Shown here one piece after another: positions 15,455 through 23,262 of a stretch of 64,000 nucleotides of DNA. The stretch is taken from contig NZ_CP100416.1 of the NCBI RefSeq assembly GCF_026017845.1, forward strand, positions 4,311,615 to 4,375,614, written 5' to 3'. Numbering within the stretch: the stretch's first letter is position 1; the number at the start of each line of letters is the position of its first letter. This DNA comes from Amycolatopsis mediterranei (GTDB lineage: Bacteria > Actinomycetota > Actinomycetes > Mycobacteriales > Pseudonocardiaceae). The translations under genes and the position numbers were made by a program. Under the pieces are notes generated by a model. It was not told the DNA's origin, made no database searches, and saw nothing but the letters and a program-made list of their open reading frames with translations.

Positions 15455-16602
15455 TCCGCGACCTCCAAGGGTTCGATTTCGTCGGGGGAGAAGTACCGGT
15501 ACCGGCCGTGCGCGTGCTGCAGGTCGGCGCCGGGGTCGTCGTCGAGCGTGACCGCGACGTGCGTGGCGCCGTCCACATCGGACAGGACCACCCGGACGGT
15601 GGCGGTCTTGCCGATGAGGAACATGTCCTGGGCGTCGGCGCCGCGCAGGTTCGGCCGCAGGCGGACGCGGGACCCTTCGGCGACGCGCACCCCGGCGACG
15701 GTCACCGAGGGCCCGGCCGGGCGCACGGACCGGATCGCGCCGTGCAGCCGTTCCAGCAGCTCGGGCGGCATCGTGTCGACGCGGTCGACGATGGCCGCCG
15801 CGCGCGGGTCGGTGGCCCGGGCCTCGCGCTTCTCCTCGTCGGTCAGCGTCATCGTGCGCAGGGTGAGGATCTCGTCGATCTCGGTGCCGTCGAAGAGGTC
15901 ACCCGGGCTTTCCGGCGCGATCGCCGGGTCGTCGTAGAGGATGATCGGCGACGCGAGCACCACCGTGCTGCGCGAGGTGTCGCCGATCAGCACCGGCCAC
16001 AGCCGCTCCTGCCGGCAGGTTTCGACCGCCGGCTTCGCCCACTCCGGCGGGTCCAGCATCGACAGGAAGTGCCCGGTGTCGACGCTGAGCACGAGGTGGG
16101 CGGCGAGCAGCGCGTGCCGCAGGGCGTGCCGCCGGACGCCGTCGGAGGGCCACGACGTCGTGTTGTGCACGTCGACACGCAGCCGGGTGCCGCCGAACGG
16201 CCCGTCGAGCGGGTCGGCCCGGGCGGTGAGGACGCCGGACAGCTCATGCGTCCGCTGCCCGTCGCCCGGCACCTGGAACGGCCTCTCGGCCGGCAGTTCC
16301 GCAAGGGGCAGCTCGAAGTCGATCTCGTGCTCTACGGCTTCGTCCCACGTGGAATCCTGCGTCCGGGTCTGCAGGAACCGCAGCTTGACGTGCAGGACCG
16401 TGTGGTCCGACGGTTCGAGGAGGCATTCGACGCGGGCGGAGGAGTGCTCGCCGATCTCGGCCGACGCGTACGACGGCGGCACCAGCACACCCCACTGCCA
16501 GCGCACGCGGTTCTTCCCCGCCGACGCCCGGTACGGGTAGAGGAGGTAGCCCTCGTAGAGCACGGCGTCGCCGATCGCGCGAGCCTGGTCCCGGACGTTC
16601 AT
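15451..16602 (-). CDS. Hydrogenase-locus protein of unknown function (383 residues)
   Basis: Begins MNVRDQARAIGDAVLYEGYLLYPYRAS, followed by KNRVRWQWGVLVPPSY, which looks like a conserved N-terminal signature. The middle part is strand-rich, and the C-terminus (about 300-375) could be a small beta domain (GSRVRLRP, DMFLIGKTATVRVV, HVAVTLDDDP). There are no membrane segments and few cysteines. It overlaps both neighbours by 4 bases, so it is co-translated with the hydrogenase genes. I recall similar genes in actinobacterial group 1h loci but know no function. It may help assemble the multimeric enzyme or dock it to an electron acceptor. Confidence 0.75.
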   Translation of the reverse strand: MNVRDQARAIGDAVLYEGYLLYPYRASAGKNRVRWQWGVLVPPSYASAEIGEHSSARVECLLEPSDHTVLHVKLRFLQTRTQDSTWDEAVEHEIDFELPLAELPAERPFQVPGDGQRTHELSGVLTARADPLDGPFGGTRLRVDVHNTTSWPSDGVRRHALRHALLAAHLVLSVDTGHFLSMLDPPEWAKPAVETCRQERLWPVLIGDTSRSTVVLASPIILYDDPAIAPESPGDLFDGTEIDEILTLRTMTLTDEEKREARATDPRAAAIVDRVDTMPPELLERLHGAIRSVRPAGPSVTVAGVRVAEGSRVRLRPNLRGADAQDMFLIGKTATVRVVLSDVDGATHVAVTLDDDPGADLQHAHGRYRYFSPDEIEPLEVAE

Positions 16603-17228
16603 GACCCACCGGCCAGCAACCGCTCGATCGCCGCTTCCCAGGTCGGGATCGCGTGCTCCGCCTTGTACTTGAGCAGCGCGTCGAGCGTTTCGTGCGGCAG
16701 CTTGATCCACCCGGCGTTCGGGAAGTAGCGGGACATCAGCTCGTCCCAGACGGTCACCGGCATCCGGCACTCGGCCTGCGTGTGCCACGGCACCTGCTCG
16801 ACCCAGAACCCCGGGCCGCCCTTGCCGAACACGGTGCCGCTGAACAGCAGCACCATCGGCACGACGCCCTCGGACAACGCGTGGAAGTACTTGCCGGCCG
16901 CGACCTCCAGGTCGTAGGTGCACGGCACCTCGACGTCGACCTCGGTGGCGCCGGAGAACCCCGGCACGGTCACCGACACGGAGGTGAACTGGAACGGCTT
17001 CAGCGTCTCGCCCCACCGGGAGCGGTCGCCGAAGAGGTGGGTGAGCAGCTCCGACTCGTCGTCGGCGTACCGGCGGCGCTGCGGCTCGATGCGGATCTGC
17101 ACGCGCAGCACCATCGCGTGGACGGGCTGCCCGGTCAGCTCGGAGATCCGCAGCTTGAACGCCAGCGTCGGCGACGCGGCGTACTTCAGCGGCCGGACGT
17201 CGATGCAGTCGAAGGTCAGTTCAGCCAT
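16599..17228 (-). CDS. DUF6084-like hydrogenase-associated protein
   Basis: A 209-residue soluble protein without cysteine motifs. Visible segments are LTFDCIDVRPLKYAASPTLAFKLRI at the start, an arginine-rich VQIRIEPQRRRY, and a Trp-rich C-terminal part (GPGFWVEQVPWHTQ, FPNAGWIKLPHETLDALLKYKAEH). The all-beta look of the first 140 residues suggests a protein-interaction sandwich. From memory this resembles the family labelled DUF6084 in group 1h hydrogenase loci, and that label should be checked. It overlaps the genes on both sides, placing it firmly in the operon. Confidence 0.75.
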   Translation of the reverse strand: MAELTFDCIDVRPLKYAASPTLAFKLRISELTGQPVHAMVLRVQIRIEPQRRRYADDESELLTHLFGDRSRWGETLKPFQFTSVSVTVPGFSGATEVDVEVPCTYDLEVAAGKYFHALSEGVVPMVLLFSGTVFGKGGPGFWVEQVPWHTQAECRMPVTVWDELMSRYFPNAGWIKLPHETLDALLKYKAEHAIPTWEAAIERLLAGGS

Positions 17229-17838
17229 CCGCCACGACCTCGCTGCGCTCCCGCAGGTGCGCGAAGAACCCGTCGATGGCTTCGTGCGCCTCGGTGCCGC
17301 CGTCGAAGCCCCGCCACGTCGAGCGCACGATCCCGACCAGCTCGTAGCAGACGTCGATCGGCACCAGGAAGCATTCGAAGCCGAGGTCGAGCTGGTTCAG
17401 CAGCAGGGCTTCGACGTCGTCGGCGATGTCGGCGAACGCCGGTGTGCCCGCCAGCAGGTCGTCCCACGTGCCGAGCGGCAGCAGCGACTCGGTCGCCCCC
17501 GCCGGGCTCGGGTAGAACGCGACCGGGCGGTCCTGCACCGAATTGCGGAACAGGAACGCCGTCTTCACCGGGATCCCGGCCGTCTCCCACAGCGCGGTCC
17601 CCGGCCCGAACCGGGGGGCGTGCCGATACCGGTCCGGCACCGCCCGGTGCCGCTTCCCGCCCGCCCCGCGGTGGGTGAAGAGCAGGTAGCAGCCCCGGCA
17701 GGTGCACAGGATCGCCCGGGATTCGAGGTCGATGACGTGCCCGTGTTCCACGCTGATCGGTTCCGCGCACATCTCGCACTTCTCGCCCGGCGCGGCGCGC
17801 CGGACGGGAGTGCGGAACCTGCGCAGGCCGCCCGTCAC
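17221..17838 (-). CDS. DUF5947-type hydrogenase-associated protein (copy 2)
   Basis: A 205-residue homologue of the protein at 8695-9309 with the same cysteine layout (CEMC, then GHVID and CTCRGCYLLF) and a shared C-terminal motif CFLVPIDVCYELVG. A metal site of zinc or iron type is likely. GTG 17838 was chosen because it forms a GTGA overlap with the NifU-like stop, as in copy 1, with GGAGG 4 bases upstream. An in-frame GTG at 17856 would give six more residues. This copy sits in the main operon between the NifU-like gene and the DUF6084-like gene. Confidence 0.78.
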   Translation of the reverse strand: MTGGLRRFRTPVRRAAPGEKCEMCAEPISVEHGHVIDLESRAILCTCRGCYLLFTHRGAGGKRHRAVPDRYRHAPRFGPGTALWETAGIPVKTAFLFRNSVQDRPVAFYPSPAGATESLLPLGTWDDLLAGTPAFADIADDVEALLLNQLDLGFECFLVPIDVCYELVGIVRSTWRGFDGGTEAHEAIDGFFAHLRERSEVVADG

Positions 17839-18353
17839 GAGACCTCCACCGGACACGGGACCAGCGGCAGCAGCGGCCGCCCGCCCGGACCGGTTTCCTC
17901 CGGCACGACTCCTTCGACGACGACTTCGGAGATCTCCGGCGCCGCCTCCCGGACGACCCGCTCGATGGCGTACTTCGCGGTGACCGTCGACGACGGGCAG
18001 CCGTCGCAGGTGCCCTGCAGCCGCAGCCGCAGGACACCGTCGGCGATCTCGACGAACTCGACGTCGCCGGCGTGGGAACCCAGGTACGGCCGGACCTTGT
18101 CGAGGGCCTCGGTGACCCGCTCGTGCGTGGACCGCGGGTGCAGGTCGTGCAGCACGAGCAGGCCGCGGACGTGGTCGTCCTCGGCGAGCCGGTCGAGCAG
18201 GGGCCGGTCGACGAGCTCCACGATCCGGGCCAGGCCGGCCCCGTAGAACTCGAGCAGCGTGTGGACGAGGTCCTCGGCGAGCTCGGCGTCCGCGCCGGAG
18301 AACTCGCCCAGCAGCTGCTCGATGCGCTCGCCGACCCGGTCGACGTCGGTCAT
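17835..18353 (-). CDS. NifU-like protein with intact CxxC
   Basis: A 172-residue protein with an N-terminal helical region (residues 1-90, acidic at first) and a C-terminal NifU domain (about 90-160) carrying GTCDGCPSS, Cys116 and Cys119. NifU domains form 4Fe-4S clusters between two monomers and donate them to target proteins. Directly after hhyL (ATGA overlap), it is likely to load clusters into HhyS or to act in electron transfer. The copy at 8174-8698 has lost one of these cysteines. Confidence 0.85.
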   Translation of the reverse strand: MTDVDRVGERIEQLLGEFSGADAELAEDLVHTLLEFYGAGLARIVELVDRPLLDRLAEDDHVRGLLVLHDLHPRSTHERVTEALDKVRPYLGSHAGDVEFVEIADGVLRLRLQGTCDGCPSSTVTAKYAIERVVREAAPEISEVVVEGVVPEETGPGGRPLLPLVPCPVEVS

Positions 18354-20149
18354 CAGCCGAGCTCCCCGCCGAACGCGTGCGGGGTGTGCAGCCGCTCGAT
18401 GACCTTGCCCTGGCCGGTGTACATGTGGACGCCGCAGGGCAGGCAGGGGTCGAAGCTGCGGACCGCGCGCATGATGTCGATGCCCTTGAAGTTCTCCTGC
18501 GTGTTCTCCTCGAAGATCGGCGTGTTCTGCACGGCGTCCTCGTACGGCCCCGGCGTGCCGAAGCTGTCGCGCACGCTGCCGTTCCACGGCGTCGGCGGGT
18601 ACGGGTGGTAGTTGGCGATCTTGCCGCCCTTGATCACCATGTGGTGCGACAGCACCCCGCGGACGGCTTCGGTGAAGCCGCAGCTGACGCCTTCGTCCGG
18701 GACCTTGAACGGCTCCCACGTCTTGGTGCGGCCCTGGCGGACCTCACCCAGTGCCTGCTCGGCGAAGTGCAGGGCCAGCGCCGCCGAATACGCCTGGAAG
18801 TACGTCCGGGCGCGGTTGCGCTCGAGCGCGTTGCTCCACTGCGGGATCTTCCACTCGAAGGCGACCTCGGGCTTGGTCGCCGTGCGCGGCAAGGTGATCG
18901 TGACGCTGTGCCCGGTCGACTTGACGTACGGCGTGTCGACGAGTCCGGCCAGCGCCGTGACCCACAGGCGCGCGATCGGGCCGCCACCGGTGTCGAGGGC
19001 CAGGTGGTCCGTGCCGTCGAACCAGCGCGGCGACATCGTCCACGAGTACTTGCCGTCGAAGTCTCGCTTGGCCGGGCGCGGGATCGTGTGCTGGTTCCAC
19101 GGGTGGCGCTGGTCGACCGTGTTGCCCAGCGGGTCCTGCGTGACGAACATCGGCTGGTCCGCCCAGTCTTCGTAGAACGAGCTGCCGAGCAGGATCCGGA
19201 TGCCGAGGTTGATGTCGAGCAGGCTCGTCGTGACGAGCTTGCCGTCGACGACCACGCCGGGCGTCACGAACATCTTGCGGCCCCAGGACTCCATGTTCTC
19301 GTAGCTGAAGTCGCAGTGTTCGGGGTCGTTCAGGCTGCCCCAGCAGCCGAGCAGGACGCGCCGCCGCCCGACTTCTTCGTAGCCGGGCAGGGCTTCGTAG
19401 AAGAAGTCGAAGAGGTCGTCGTGCATCGGCAGGCAGCGCTTCATGAACTCGACGTAGCGCATGAGCCGGGTCAGGTAGTCGGTGAACAGCTGGACGGTGG
19501 CCACCGTGCCGACGCCGCCCGGGTACAAAGTGGACGGATGGACGTGCCTGCCTTCCATCAGGCAGAACATCTCGCGCGTGCTGCGGCTGACCTGCAGCGC
19601 CTCGCGGTAGAACTCGCCTTCCAGCGGGTTGAGCGAGCGCATGATGTCGCCGATGGTCTTGTACCCGTGGTCACGCGCGTGCGGCGCCTCGGTGCGGTTG
19701 GCCTGCTCCAGGACGCCGGGGTTGGTCTCGGCGACCATCTTCTCGCAGTAGTCGACCCCGACCAGGTTCTCCTGGAAGATGTTGTGGTCGAACATGTACT
19801 CGGCGGCCTCGCCGAGGTTGAGGATCCACTCGCCCAGGTGCGGCGGGCGGACGCCGTAGGCCATGTTCTGGGCGTACACCGAGCAGGTCGCGTGGTTGTC
19901 GCCGCAGATCCCGCAGATCCGGCTGGTGATGAAGTGCGCGTCGCGCGGGTCCTTGCCCTTCATGAAGATGCTGTAGCCGCGGAACACCGACGACGTGCTG
20001 TGGCACTCGACGACCCGCTTGGCCGCCCAGTCGATCTTCGTGTAGATGCCGAGGCTGCCGACGATCCGGGTGATCGGGTCCCACGCCATTTCGACGAGGT
20101 CGGTCTTGCCCTTGGTGCTGATGCCCTTGTCGGTCTGCGTTTCCGTCAT
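18353..20149 (-). CDS. hhyL: [NiFe] hydrogenase large subunit, group 1h-like
   Basis: A 598-residue catalytic subunit that splits H2 at the NiFe site. The L1 motif is RICGICGDNH (Cys79, Cys82). The L2 motif is DPCLPCGVH (Cys569, Cys572, His575), followed by a 23-residue tail that the protease should remove after His575. The long inserts and missing export signal fit the actinobacterial high-affinity group 1h (Hhy) type, which scavenges trace H2 for respiration. That subgroup call rests on motif style and locus content. ATG 20149 has AAGGGAG 5 bases upstream, while an in-frame GTG at 20155 abuts it. It is the only large subunit in the window. Confidence 0.95.
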   Translation of the reverse strand: MTETQTDKGISTKGKTDLVEMAWDPITRIVGSLGIYTKIDWAAKRVVECHSTSSVFRGYSIFMKGKDPRDAHFITSRICGICGDNHATCSVYAQNMAYGVRPPHLGEWILNLGEAAEYMFDHNIFQENLVGVDYCEKMVAETNPGVLEQANRTEAPHARDHGYKTIGDIMRSLNPLEGEFYREALQVSRSTREMFCLMEGRHVHPSTLYPGGVGTVATVQLFTDYLTRLMRYVEFMKRCLPMHDDLFDFFYEALPGYEEVGRRRVLLGCWGSLNDPEHCDFSYENMESWGRKMFVTPGVVVDGKLVTTSLLDINLGIRILLGSSFYEDWADQPMFVTQDPLGNTVDQRHPWNQHTIPRPAKRDFDGKYSWTMSPRWFDGTDHLALDTGGGPIARLWVTALAGLVDTPYVKSTGHSVTITLPRTATKPEVAFEWKIPQWSNALERNRARTYFQAYSAALALHFAEQALGEVRQGRTKTWEPFKVPDEGVSCGFTEAVRGVLSHHMVIKGGKIANYHPYPPTPWNGSVRDSFGTPGPYEDAVQNTPIFEENTQENFKGIDIMRAVRSFDPCLPCGVHMYTGQGKVIERLHTPHAFGGELG

Positions 20150-20177
20150 GTCCACTCCCTTGAGTGTTACAGGCCCT

Positions 20178-21239
20178 TCAGCGCCAAGAAGACTTGTAGC
20201 CGGTGTTGAGCTTCTTGCCCGTGTGCCGCCACTTCGGCTCCTTGTCGAGCTTGCGCTCGGTGATCTTCCGCAGCCGCCGGATCACCGACCCGTACGCGCC
20301 GCTGGCCAGCGACGAGACCTGCGCGCCCGGCGGCTCGTCCATGAACGGCATGAACTTGTCCGGGAAGCCGGGCATGGTGCAGCCGATGCAGATGCCGCCG
20401 ACGTTCGGGCAGCCGCCGACGCCGTTGATCCAGCCGCGCTTGGGCACGTTGCACTTGACGACCGGGCCCCAGCAGCCCAGCTTGACCAGGCACTTCGGGG
20501 AGCCGTACTCGGTCGCGAACTGGCCCTGCTCGTAGTAGCCGCCGCGGTCGCAGCCCTCGTGCACGGTCGCGCCGAACAGCCACTGCGGCCGCAGGTGGTC
20601 GTCGAGCGGGATCATCGGCGCCTGCCCGGCGGCCTGGTAGAGCAGGTAGGTGATGGTCTCGGACAGGTTGTCCGGGTGGGTCGGGCAGCCGGGCACGCAG
20701 ACGATCGGGATGCCGGCGCCGGACTTCCAGTCCCAGCCCAGGTAGTCGGGCACGCCCATGGCGCCGGTCGGGTTGCCCTCCATCGCGTGGATGCCGCCGT
20801 AGGTGGCGCAGGTGCCGACGGCCATCACGGCCAGCGCCTTGGGCGTCAGGCGGTCCAGCCACTCGCTGGTGGTCATCGGCTGGCCGGTCTCGGGGTTGTT
20901 GCCGAACCCGCACCAGTAGCCTTCGTCCTTGATCGCCTCGTTCGGGATCGAGCCTTCGATGACCAGCACGAACGGTTCCAGCTCACCGCGGTCGGCTTTG
21001 TAGAACCACTCGATGAACGTGTCGGCCCCCTTGTCGGGGCCGCATTCGAAGTCGATCAGCGGCCAGTGGACCGCGATCTTGGGCAGGCCGGGCAAAGCGC
21101 CGAGGACGATTTCCTCGATGCTCGGTTGCGTGGCGGCCGTCAGCGCGACGGAGTCGCCGTCGCAGGACAGACCGGCGTTGATCCAGAGGATGTGGATGGG
21201 CTGTTCTTCGGTCTCGGTCTTCTCTGCGGCATGCGTCAC
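20178..21239 (-). CDS. hhyS: [NiFe] hydrogenase small subunit, group 1h-like
   Basis: A 353-residue electron-relay subunit. The usual proximal CxxC is C26-D-G-D29, so Asp takes the place of the second Cys, as reported for the actinobacterial-type hydrogenase of Ralstonia eutropha. Other cluster motifs are GTCATYGG, CVPGCP, VHEGCDR, CLVKLGC, KCNVPKRGW and ICIGC. There is no Tat signal, so it acts in the cytosol or at the inner membrane face. A Lys/Arg-rich C-terminal extension (about 325-353) is absent from the paralogue at 7158. GTG 21239 overlaps the stop of the SIS gene upstream. Confidence 0.95.
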   Translation of the reverse strand: MTHAAEKTETEEQPIHILWINAGLSCDGDSVALTAATQPSIEEIVLGALPGLPKIAVHWPLIDFECGPDKGADTFIEWFYKADRGELEPFVLVIEGSIPNEAIKDEGYWCGFGNNPETGQPMTTSEWLDRLTPKALAVMAVGTCATYGGIHAMEGNPTGAMGVPDYLGWDWKSGAGIPIVCVPGCPTHPDNLSETITYLLYQAAGQAPMIPLDDHLRPQWLFGATVHEGCDRGGYYEQGQFATEYGSPKCLVKLGCWGPVVKCNVPKRGWINGVGGCPNVGGICIGCTMPGFPDKFMPFMDEPPGAQVSSLASGAYGSVIRRLRKITERKLDKEPKWRHTGKKLNTGYKSSWR

Positions 21240-21919
21240 GGCTGATCAACCCCGCATTCGTCGAGTGCGCCGAGGGTCAGCTCCCACAGCGCGTGGTAAA
21301 GGGTCGTCTGGGCTTCCTGGATGCGGTGCACGGACGGTGACGGGACGACGAAGAGGTGGTCGATGCTGTCCAGCTCGGCCATCTTCCCGCCGTCGTAGCC
21401 GGCGATGCCGACGGTCACCAGGCCGCGCCGGGCGGCTTCGTCGAAGGCGCGCACCAGGTTCGCGGAGTTCCCGCTGGTGGACAGGCCCACCGCGATGTCG
21501 CCGGGCCGCCCGAACGCGCCGATCTGGCGGGCGAACACGACGTCGAACCCGATGTCGTTGGAAAGGGCGGTCACCACGGCGATGTCGTTCGTCAACCCGA
21601 AGGCGGGCAACGGCCGGGCGTCGCCCGCCGGGCTCAGGAACAGGCTGGCCAGGTCCTGCGCGTCGGTCGAGCTCCCGCCGTTGCCGAACGCGAGCAGCCG
21701 GCCGCCGCCGCGGAACGCGCGCGCGAGGTCCTGCGCGCACGCGAACAGGCGGTCGCGGTCGGCCGCGAGCACGTCGCCGCGGAGGGCGACGATCTCGTGC
21801 ACTTTGTCCACAGTGGACTTTTCCACCTGGCGGAGGACGGCGTCGACGTCGCTGGCACCCGCGTACAGGAACGGGTACAGCGCTTCGAGACCGTCGGTGA
21901 CGGGGTGTTCCCGCGTCAT
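21236..21919 (-). CDS. SIS-domain protein, GmhA-like (copy 2 in operon)
   Basis: A 227-residue sugar-isomerase (SIS) domain protein. The phosphosugar-binding signature is FGNGGSSTDAQDLASLF (about 92-108) with LSTSGNSANLVRAF (about 146-159). This resembles phosphoheptose isomerase, but the locus holds no heptose genes. It lies directly before hhyS (GTGA overlap), so a role tied to the hydrogenase is likely, perhaps binding a phosphorylated metabolite or an assembly step. A related SIS gene opens the operon. ATG 21919 was taken because the longer frame runs into the HypC-family gene. Confidence 0.8.
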   Translation of the reverse strand: MTREHPVTDGLEALYPFLYAGASDVDAVLRQVEKSTVDKVHEIVALRGDVLAADRDRLFACAQDLARAFRGGGRLLAFGNGGSSTDAQDLASLFLSPAGDARPLPAFGLTNDIAVVTALSNDIGFDVVFARQIGAFGRPGDIAVGLSTSGNSANLVRAFDEAARRGLVTVGIAGYDGGKMAELDSIDHLFVVPSPSVHRIQEAQTTLYHALWELTLGALDECGVDQP

Positions 21920-21935
21920 ACCGGTTCTCCCGCGG

Positions 21936-22172
21936 CTAGGAGTTCTCCAAGCGTGCGATGGCTTCTCCGGCGTGCACCAGGATGCGGTCGCCGACGCCGG
22001 CCTCGACCAGCGCGACACTGACCTCTTCCCGGGTGGACCCGGTGTCCACGACGGCGAGCTCGTCTTCGAGGAGCTCGACCACGGTCACCTCGACCGCGGT
22101 GTCGGAGCAGGTGATGCACACCCCGTCGTGACAGACGGGGCCGGCTGCTCTGTCGGCGTCACGGGCGCTCAC
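21936..22172 (-). CDS. HypC/HupF-family protein with N-terminal extension
   Basis: A 78-residue protein with the HypC fold pattern (VEVTVVELLEDELAVVDTG, then GVGDRILVHAGEAIARLE). Canonical HypC depends on Cys directly after the initiator Met. Here the start is GTG 22172 (GTGA overlap with the SIS gene), and about 14 residues precede VCHDGVCITCSD, which contains three Cys including CxxC. No start codon is available at the V before the first Cys (it is GTC). Either the protein is processed or it uses an internal metal site. A canonical HypC is encoded at 14693. Confidence 0.75.
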   Translation of the reverse strand: MSARDADRAAGPVCHDGVCITCSDTAVEVTVVELLEDELAVVDTGSTREEVSVALVEAGVGDRILVHAGEAIARLENS

Positions 22173-22789
22173 GACGCCACCTCCGGGGTCAGCACACCCG
22201 GGTGTTCGAAGAACACGTGCACCAGCTCCCACAGCACGTGGTAGGTGGTCACGTGCACCTCCTTGACGATCCGCGGGTCGGCCGAGCGGGCGATGAAGAC
22301 GTGGTCCAGCCCTGGAGTCGCGGCAATCGCGCCACCGTTACGGCCGGTCAGTGCGACGGTGAGCATCCCGAGGTCACGGGCCGTTTCGAGAGCGCGGCGC
22401 ACGTTGGCGCACTCGCCGTCGGTCGAGATGCCCAGGGCGATGTCGGCCGGTTCGCCGATGATCCGCAGCTGGTGGGCGAAGACGTCTTCGAGGCCGACGC
22501 GGTTGGCGACGCCGGTGACGGTCGCGACGTCGGCGGTCAGCGAGAGCGCCGGCAGCGCGCGCTTGCCGACGATCACCGGGTGGACGAACTCGACCGCGAC
22601 GTGCTGGGCATCGGTGCTGGGACCGCCGTTGCCGAACACCACGAGCTTGCCGCCGCGGTGGAAGCGGCGGGCCATGCCGTGGCACGCCTCGGCCACCGTC
22701 CTGGCGTCCTCGGCCAGGGCGAGCACGGGTGCCTTCCGGCGCTCGAAGAGGGCGTCGACGGAGTCCGGGTGATTCGGTGACCACGACAT
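22169..22789 (-). CDS. SIS-domain protein, GmhA-like (copy 1, first gene of hydrogenase operon)
   Basis: A 206-residue SIS-domain protein. The phosphosugar-binding loop is FGNGGPSTDAQHVAVEF, with Pro where copy 2 has Ser, and the second loop is ISTDGECANVRRAL instead of LSTSGNSANLVRAF. The key Ser/Thr positions have therefore drifted, and isomerase activity is doubtful. ATG 22789 has GAGGAAG 7 bases upstream. It opens the hydrogenase operon, 57 bases downstream of the CRP-type site. Confidence 0.78.
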   Translation of the reverse strand: MSWSPNHPDSVDALFERRKAPVLALAEDARTVAEACHGMARRFHRGGKLVVFGNGGPSTDAQHVAVEFVHPVIVGKRALPALSLTADVATVTGVANRVGLEDVFAHQLRIIGEPADIALGISTDGECANVRRALETARDLGMLTVALTGRNGGAIAATPGLDHVFIARSADPRIVKEVHVTTYHVLWELVHVFFEHPGVLTPEVAS

Positions 22790-22819
22790 CGCGGCACTTC
22801 CTCGGGGCTGCTGCTCGGT

Positions 22820-22833
22820 GGTGGGAGCCCACC
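22820..22833. promoter_or_regulatory. Inverted repeat in hydrogenase operon leader
   Basis: GGTGGG-AG-CCCACC, a perfect 6-base inverted repeat, lies between the CRP-type site and the first start codon of the minus-strand operon. With a two-base centre it is more likely a protein-binding palindrome than an RNA hairpin. Its role is unproven. Confidence 0.35.
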
Positions 22834-22845
22834 CCAAGGCTAGAG

Positions 22846-22863
22846 GTGTGAGTTGGATCACAC
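22846..22863. promoter_or_regulatory. CRP/GlxR-type binding site upstream of the hydrogenase operon
   Basis: GTGTGA-GTTGGA-TCACAC is a perfect match to the CRP/GlxR consensus TGTGA-N6-TCACA with one extra matching pair on each side. It lies 57-74 bases upstream of the operon's first start codon on the minus strand and 400 bases upstream of the LamG gene on the plus strand. Control by a cAMP-receptor-type regulator, linked to carbon or energy limitation, is inferred. Confidence 0.75.
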
Positions 22864-23262
22864 AAGAGATCGAACGTGGTCTCTGCTCCCCCAACTGGGT
22901 CTGATCAGCCGCTCGGCCGTGGTGCTCGCGGTCCTCCGGCACGTGCTCCGCCCGGGCGAGCCACGGTTCCGCCTCATGGCCCGGCCTGCGCGCCTGGCCT
23001 GCGTGCCGCAGCTCGAGCCGGACGATCGCCCTTCGCGCCACCGGCTGGGCTGAACGTGTCCGCCGACCGGCAAATCTGCCTCTGCGCGCACCGCGTCCAC
23101 CCCGTCCCGGTAGCGGATTTCCGCTGGTAAAGGCCCGAAAGCGGGACCGTCGAGCCCCGAAAGCGGGAGTCGGCCCGGCGCCCGCCCGGCCCGCTAGCGT
23201 TGCTGCAGTGGTGGTCTGACCAGGGGGGTTGCCCACCGCGTGAGCCATGGGGGGTGGCGAAC
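22864..23262. other. Divergent promoter region between hydrogenase operon and LamG gene
   Basis: About 400 bases without a supported gene. It holds the tandem repeat at 23134-23168 and an 11-base palindrome TGGTC-T-GACCA at 23212-23222, near the likely promoter of the LamG gene. I cannot fix -35/-10 boxes. Confidence 0.5.
23134..23168. repeat. Two identical 13-base repeats, 22 bases apart
   Basis: CCCGAAAGCGGGA occurs at 23134-23146 and again at 23156-23168. The 22-base period is two helical turns, and each copy contains the inverted repeat CCCG-AAAG-CGGG. They lie 95-129 bases before the LamG start codon and look like a double operator. Confidence 0.6.
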
